DNA of 34,911 bases from Bacteroidaceae bacterium. GTDB lineage: Bacteria > Bacteroidota > Bacteroidia > Bacteroidales > Bacteroidaceae. Made by a program: the position numbers and the translations under genes. Under the pieces are notes generated by a model. That model ran no database searches. It had not been told where the DNA came from and saw nothing but the letters and a program-made list of their open reading frames with translations. Location of the stretch: positions 1 through 34,911 of the forward strand of contig JAFXZK010000083.1 of assembly GCA_017541265.1 (NCBI GenBank). Direction: 5' to 3'. Every line of letters starts with the position of its first letter. Position 1 is the stretch's first letter. Shown one piece after another: positions 31,382 to 34,911 of the stretch.

Positions 31382-34300
31382 AGCTCATCACCACCGCTTC
31401 TTTCTTGCAGCCGTCGACCTTGATGGTGAGAGGCTGGGGCAAGCGGACGTGGCGGACGTGTTCTGTCTCTTGGACGGCGGGCAGCGCGTCGAGGACTTCC
31501 TGCCGGTAGATGCCGTCGCCTCGGTAGGCGTTGATGGTCAGGTAGCAGACACCAAGCGACGTGAGGTTCTGGAAGAAGTGAGTTCCTTGGCTGGGGTCAA
31601 CCTGGAAGCTGTCAAGCCCTGCCTCCACGATGACTTGTGCCGCGCTGATGTGCGACCACTTGACAGGAATGCCGAGCCAGGGGTCGCTGCTTCCCCAACG
31701 ACCAGGTCCGATGAGGAGGTAGGAAGGAGCACCAGCCCCCTCCTGCTCCCCCTTTGGGGGAGTGTCCAATCTGCAATCCTCTTTGCTTCCTAAGCACTCC
31801 CCCAAAGGGGGAGCGGGGAGGGGGCTGGCTGGGGCTGTGGGCTGGTTTAGGAACCCCCTGTTTATCTTCTCTATCTCTTCGGCGATGGCGGGATTGTTCC
31901 CCGGCGTGTAGCCGTCGGTCTTGACGTAGACGATGTCCTGAATGTCGGTATAGATGCCGTGGCCGATGGCTGAATGTGAGCGCAAGAGGCAGTCCTCGTC
32001 GGGAATCGCGGTGAGGTCTTCGTCAAGCTCCATGCGGTTGTCCACCATCGGACGAATCTGCAGGAGGCAGAACTCGCCGGTGCGGTCGGCGTGCAGGTTG
32101 ACGGCAAACTCAATCTCGACGGGTCGCTTCATCTCGTCCTGACCGTACTTCAATACTTTGCGCATCAGCTCTGCCAAGGGGAAGACGTCGCTCTGCAGGA
32201 CACCCGCGAAGGAGATTATCTTGCGGTTGCGCCCCTCGTAGTAGCCGTCATAGATGCACTGGTCAAAGGGGTCGTAGGTCGAGCAAATCCATTGGAGCGT
32301 GCCGTCGCCTTCTGCCTCGCGGACAGGTACTTTGATGAGGTTGAAGCCGTCGTTGACGCTCATTTCACCTGCCTCCTTGGAACTCAAGGCACGAAGGGCG
32401 AGGAAGTGTGTCTGGGTGTCGCGCAGGGCAATCTCCATCTCGCTCATCTGCAAGACCTGATGCGGATGTGCGGGACAGACGCGGAGACTCGTGCCGCCGT
32501 CCACAATGTACTTGCCGAGACCCATTGCCAGCGAGACAGTTCCCTCTTCGGCTTTCTCGTCGCCGATGGGGTAGTAGTTGATGCTGCGTGCCACGCCGCT
32601 GATGACGGGATAGAACCTGCCGTTGTGCTCCTCGCCCACCACCTCTTGCAGGATGACGGCCATCTTCTCCTGGTCGATGACGTTGCTTGTCGCCGTCATG
32701 TAGTCCTTGCTGCTCCGATAGAACACACTCGCATATACGGCTTTGATGGCTTCCGAGAGCATCGAGAGACGCTCGTAGCGGTCGTGCGCCGCAGGTATCA
32801 TGTAGGTGCTATAGACGCCGGCGAAAGGTTGGTAGTGCGAGTCTTCGAGGAGGCTTGAGGAACGTATCGCGATAGGACCATCGACGACATCGAGGAAGGC
32901 TTCCATGTCGCCGACCAACCTCATGGGCAATCTTGCACGAAGGAAGTGCTGCAGTATTTCTTCGTCGGGGATGTCGCTGAGAGCCAGTTGGTAGAGGTCG
33001 TTGGTGTCCATGAACTCGTCGAAGATGTCAGTGCAGAGCACGACGGTCTTCGGGATGCAGACCGTCACGCCCTCCTTCTCGTTGAGGTCGGTGTGCCGTC
33101 CAAGCAGATGGTCGATGAATGCGAGGCCGCGTCCCTTGCCGCCCAGACTGCCTTCGCCGATGCGGGCGAAGTTGCTGTACTGGTCGAAACGCTCCCTCTG
33201 GAAGACTGCCACGACGCCCTGGTTCTTCATCCTTCGGTAGGCGACGATGGCGTCAAGGATAATCGCGCGGTGTGCGTCCACGTCCTGCAAGCTCTCCCAA
33301 GTGATACCCTTCAGGAACTCGGAGATGGGGAAGAGCGCACGGCTGGCAAGCCATCGGCTCACGTTGTTGTGGGAGATATGGTAGAGCAGGCTTCGCGTGG
33401 GCAGCGTCATGATGTTGTTCTGCAAGTCCTTCAGGTTGTGCAGGCGTGCCACTTCCTCCATCGTGTCGGGGTCGCGGAAGATGAAGTCGCCGAAGCCGAA
33501 ATAGTCGCGCAGGTGGTCGCGCAGGTCAACGTCAATCTTCTTGGAGTTCTTGTCGATGAAGCTTGCGTGGCATTCCTTTGCCAGCCGCTCATTCTCTGTC
33601 TCGCTCGAATCGAGGATGAGGGGCACATACGGGTCGCGGGCACGGATGGCGCTGAGCAGCTTGAAGCCCGCATCCGCCACCTTCTCGCCTCCATGCGTCA
33701 TGGGGAAGCGGCAGTCGCTGATGACACCCAGCGTGTTGTCGGCAAAGCGGTTGTAGAGCAGCCACGCCTCTTCGTAGTTGCGCGCCAGCACAATCTTCGG
33801 CCGTCCGCGCATTCGCAGCATCTCGAGGCTTGTATTGAGGGCTTCGGTGGCAAAAGCGAGGCTCTGTTCCAGCACGAACTTGTAGAGTGCAGGCAGGATG
33901 CTCGAGTAGAACCTGATGCCGTCCTCCACGACCAGCAGCATCTGCACACCTGCCGATTTGATGTCGTGCTCCAGGTTCATGCGGTCCTCCATCAACTTGA
34001 TGATGGAGAGCAGCAGCTCCGTGTTGCCTAACCAGCAGAAGACGTACTCGAAGGCGCTCAAGTCCTCGTTCTGCATACGTTTTGTGATGCCGTGGCTGAA
34101 GGGCGTCAGCACCACGATGGGCGTCATCGGGTAGTGGTGCTTGATTTCGCGGGCAATGTCGAAAACCGAGTTGTCCTCGGCAGCAGGCATCACGATAACG
34201 AGGTTCACCTGCCCTCCCGCCATTGTCTGCTCGGCCTCCTCGCGGCTGTGTACCTGCAGGAAGCGTGGCGGGAAGCGAAGTCCCAGCTTGGCGTATTCCG

Positions 34301-34427
34301 AGAAGATTTTCTCATCTACTCGCCCGTCGTCTTCGAGCATGAAGGCATCGTAGGGATTGGCGATGAGCAGCACGTTATACACGCGGTTGAGCATCAGGTC
34401 AACGAAGGAGGTATCTTTCAGAGTCAT
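31377..34427 (-). CDS. Receiver-like + PEP/pyruvate-binding (PPDK N-terminal) protein
   Basis: A 1016-residue cytosolic protein. Residues about 17-150 resemble a receiver domain without phospho-acceptor (NLVIVMPAAEDN in its place). Residues about 160-300 are a second receiver with LLVVEDGIRFYSS, the likely acceptor Asp in GVISDCRFP, and the LILDSSE... SFIDKNSK end. Residues about 425-790 form the ATP-grasp domain of PEP synthase/pyruvate phosphate dikinase: GEGSLGGKGRGLAFID, AIRSSSLLEDS and FAVNLHADRTGEFCLLQIRP. The phospho-histidine domain and the PEP-binding barrel are missing, so it cannot perform the full reaction. The C-terminus (LLIGPGRWGSSDPWLGIPV) is specific to this Bacteroidota family of unknown function. 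Residues about 867-899 come from an inserted palindromic element. Promoter at 34470-34501. Confidence 0.85.
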   Translation of the reverse strand: MTLKDTSFVDLMLNRVYNVLLIANPYDAFMLEDDGRVDEKIFSEYAKLGLRFPPRFLQVHSREEAEQTMAGGQVNLVIVMPAAEDNSVFDIAREIKHHYPMTPIVVLTPFSHGITKRMQNEDLSAFEYVFCWLGNTELLLSIIKLMEDRMNLEHDIKSAGVQMLLVVEDGIRFYSSILPALYKFVLEQSLAFATEALNTSLEMLRMRGRPKIVLARNYEEAWLLYNRFADNTLGVISDCRFPMTHGGEKVADAGFKLLSAIRARDPYVPLILDSSETENERLAKECHASFIDKNSKKIDVDLRDHLRDYFGFGDFIFRDPDTMEEVARLHNLKDLQNNIMTLPTRSLLYHISHNNVSRWLASRALFPISEFLKGITWESLQDVDAHRAIILDAIVAYRRMKNQGVVAVFQRERFDQYSNFARIGEGSLGGKGRGLAFIDHLLGRHTDLNEKEGVTVCIPKTVVLCTDIFDEFMDTNDLYQLALSDIPDEEILQHFLRARLPMRLVGDMEAFLDVVDGPIAIRSSSLLEDSHYQPFAGVYSTYMIPAAHDRYERLSMLSEAIKAVYASVFYRSSKDYMTATSNVIDQEKMAVILQEVVGEEHNGRFYPVISGVARSINYYPIGDEKAEEGTVSLAMGLGKYIVDGGTSLRVCPAHPHQVLQMSEMEIALRDTQTHFLALRALSSKEAGEMSVNDGFNLIKVPVREAEGDGTLQWICSTYDPFDQCIYDGYYEGRNRKIISFAGVLQSDVFPLAELMRKVLKYGQDEMKRPVEIEFAVNLHADRTGEFCLLQIRPMVDNRMELDEDLTAIPDEDCLLRSHSAIGHGIYTDIQDIVYVKTDGYTPGNNPAIAEEIEKINRGFLNQPTAPASPLPAPPLGECLGSKEDCRLDTPPKGEQEGAGAPSYLLIGPGRWGSSDPWLGIPVKWSHISAAQVIVEAGLDSFQVDPSQGTHFFQNLTSLGVCYLTINAYRGDGIYRQEVLDALPAVQETEHVRHVRLPQPLTIKVDGCKKEAVVMSS
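31732..31828. repeat. 97-bp palindromic element in the PEP-synthase-like gene
   Basis: Outer arms 31732-31764 and 31795-31828 are nearly perfect over about 33 bp (CCAGCCCCCTCC start, GGAGGGGGCTGG end), each holding a CTCCCCCTTTGGGGGAG hairpin. It is translated as a Pro/Gly-rich insertion just before the conserved YLLIGPGRWG motif. Confidence 0.9.
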
Positions 34428-34469
34428 CTTTGTTATTTACAATTTTACAATTTACTATTTAATTGCGTA

Positions 34470-34501
34470 CAAAGGTACGAATTATTCTTCATACAGCCAA
34501 A
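34470..34501 (-). promoter_or_regulatory. Promoter of the PEP-synthase-like/symporter operon (TTTG-N20-TACCTTTG)
   Basis: On the minus strand TTTG (34498-34501) and TACCTTTG (34470-34477) are 20 bases apart, a full consensus match, 42 bases before the start codon. Between them and the gene are ACAATTT-type heptamers (34439-34460). Confidence 0.8.
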
Positions 34502-34538
34502 CATTCGGGGCAAAACCACTTGTTCTGTAAAAATAAAC

Positions 34539-34573
34539 AAGAGAGCGTGTCTGTTATTTTGACATGCTCTCTT
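34539..34573 (-). terminator. Terminator after the smalltalk gene
   Basis: Arms 34539-34551 (AAGAGAGCGTGTC) and 34561-34573 (GACATGCTCTCTT) pair with one mismatch around a nine-base loop. On the minus strand TTGTTTATTTTT follows. Confidence 0.75.
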
Positions 34574-34637
34574 TTCTTGGTGTTGCGGTTGTTGCAGGTG
34601 TTGCAGTTGTTGCGATTGCTTTCATTTCCGGCTCTGT

Positions 34638-34748
34638 TCAAATTGGGCCGAAGCCCATGCAGCTTGTAGTTGTGATGGCTGTCAGGGCGGCGGTAACGGC
34701 AGCCACGATGACCTTCAGGATGACTTCCCAGATGTTGTTCTTTTTCAT
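34638..34748 (-). CDS. Smalltalk micro-protein (36 residues)
   Basis: The minus strand encodes MKKNNIWEVILKVIVAAV followed by TAALTAITTTSCMGFGPI. A short basic start, a hydrophobic helix and a TSCMG end are the pattern of the Bacteroidota 'smalltalk protein' family, whose function is unknown. The TTTSC resembles a lipobox, so it may be lipidated. In this phylum it usually lies next to an HU-family DNA-binding protein gene and an N-acetylmuramoyl-L-alanine amidase gene; the first may be just beyond the window end, upstream of this gene. A heptanucleotide array (GGTTATT units) directly precedes the start codon, and a terminator follows. Confidence 0.85.
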   Translation of the reverse strand: MKKNNIWEVILKVIVAAVTAALTAITTTSCMGFGPI

Positions 34749-34751
34749 AAT

Positions 34752-34774
34752 GGTTATTGGTTATAGGTTATTGG
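34752..34774. repeat. Heptanucleotide array (GGTTATW x3) upstream of smalltalk
   Basis: Units GGTTATT, GGTTATA, GGTTATT begin four bases upstream of the smalltalk start codon. Confidence 0.75.
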
Positions 34775-34855
34775 ATGCTTTAGCACCAAGGCGCGATTGT
34801 AGTCGCGGATTCCAATTTATTTATAATTTAGCCATTTGGCAATTTTTCCCTCGTT

Positions 34856-34911
34856 CTGGCGGATTTGCAATCCGCCAGCATCGAATATAAGCATTTGCAA
34901 TGCGATAGACA
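34856..34911. repeat. Second copy of the ATT-TGC-AAT hairpin cluster (cut by window end)
   Basis: Arms CTGGCGGATT/AATCCGCCAG (34856-34878) and GCATT/AATGC (34891-34903) repeat the first two hairpins of 14803-14850 with only a few changes between them. It runs into the window end. Confidence 0.9.

Noticed and set aside
32946-34031. 361-codon plus-strand frame opposite the PEP-synthase-like gene
   Set aside because: No promoter and no recognisable motif; the antisense gene is well supported.
34564-34890. 108-codon plus-strand hydrophobic frame
   Set aside because: It is the reverse of the smalltalk gene plus flanking repeats; the hydrophobic look comes from GTTGCNGTT repeats near 34581-34620.

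Overview
The window looks like a chromosomal segment of a Bacteroidales bacterium, most likely Prevotella or a close relative. The evidence is the rlmN - DUF4837 - pdxA-like - sigma54 activator - lptE - TPR - secG gene order, the short basic ribosomal-type protein in front of rng, a 'smalltalk' micro-protein, DUF1566/FISUMP and sorting-type C-termini on secreted proteins, and promoters of the Bacteroidota form TTTG-N19..23-TAnnTTTG. No rRNA, tRNA, CRISPR array, insertion sequence or prophage was seen.

Layout. 1-2745: end of a Na/Pi cotransporter, cutC, and a BadF-type sugar kinase, with a possible small RNA or attenuator between the last two. 2804-8625 (minus): a tight housekeeping operon from rlmN to secG, including a degenerate PdxA relative. 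8859-12391 (minus): two secreted proteins and a PemK/MazF-type toxin-antitoxin pair. 12392-13138: a gene-free stretch with a 44-bp palindrome. 13139-17212: GH109 enzyme, 5-formyl-THF cyclo-ligase and GH20 hexosaminidase. 17302-21308: mutY, a 29-residue basic protein, rng and an acyltransferase. 21348-29587 (minus): GH84 glycosidase, a 1266-residue fusion protein and an ATP-grasp protein. 29850-34427 (minus): an amino-acid:cation symporter and a receiver/PEP-synthase-like protein. 34638-34748: smalltalk.

Biology. Several genes deal with N-acetylated amino sugars (GH109, GH20, GH84 and possibly the BadF kinase), which suggests host or microbial glycan foraging. The most unusual gene is the fusion at 22442-26242: two GT-A-like glycosyltransferase modules, a HIT/GalT-type DUF4922 module and a SpoIID/LytB module in one chain without a signal peptide. 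It lies directly behind a GH84 enzyme and in front of an uncharacterised ATP-grasp protein.

The other striking layer is repeats. (i) GC-rich palindromic elements of about 30-113 bp sit in frame inside at least five proteins and are translated. (ii) Arrays of 7-bp units (also 8 and 9 bp), with different unit sequences, sit at gene borders and supply start codons, stop codons and terminal residues; some lie in frame inside genes. (iii) Hairpins with a conserved ATT-TGC-AAT core occur after GH109 and at the window end. (iv) A palindromic CCACCGCGGTGG element lies between the symporter and GH84. Together these suggest a genome in which several small repeat families keep inserting or expanding, tolerated inside coding sequence when the frame is kept.
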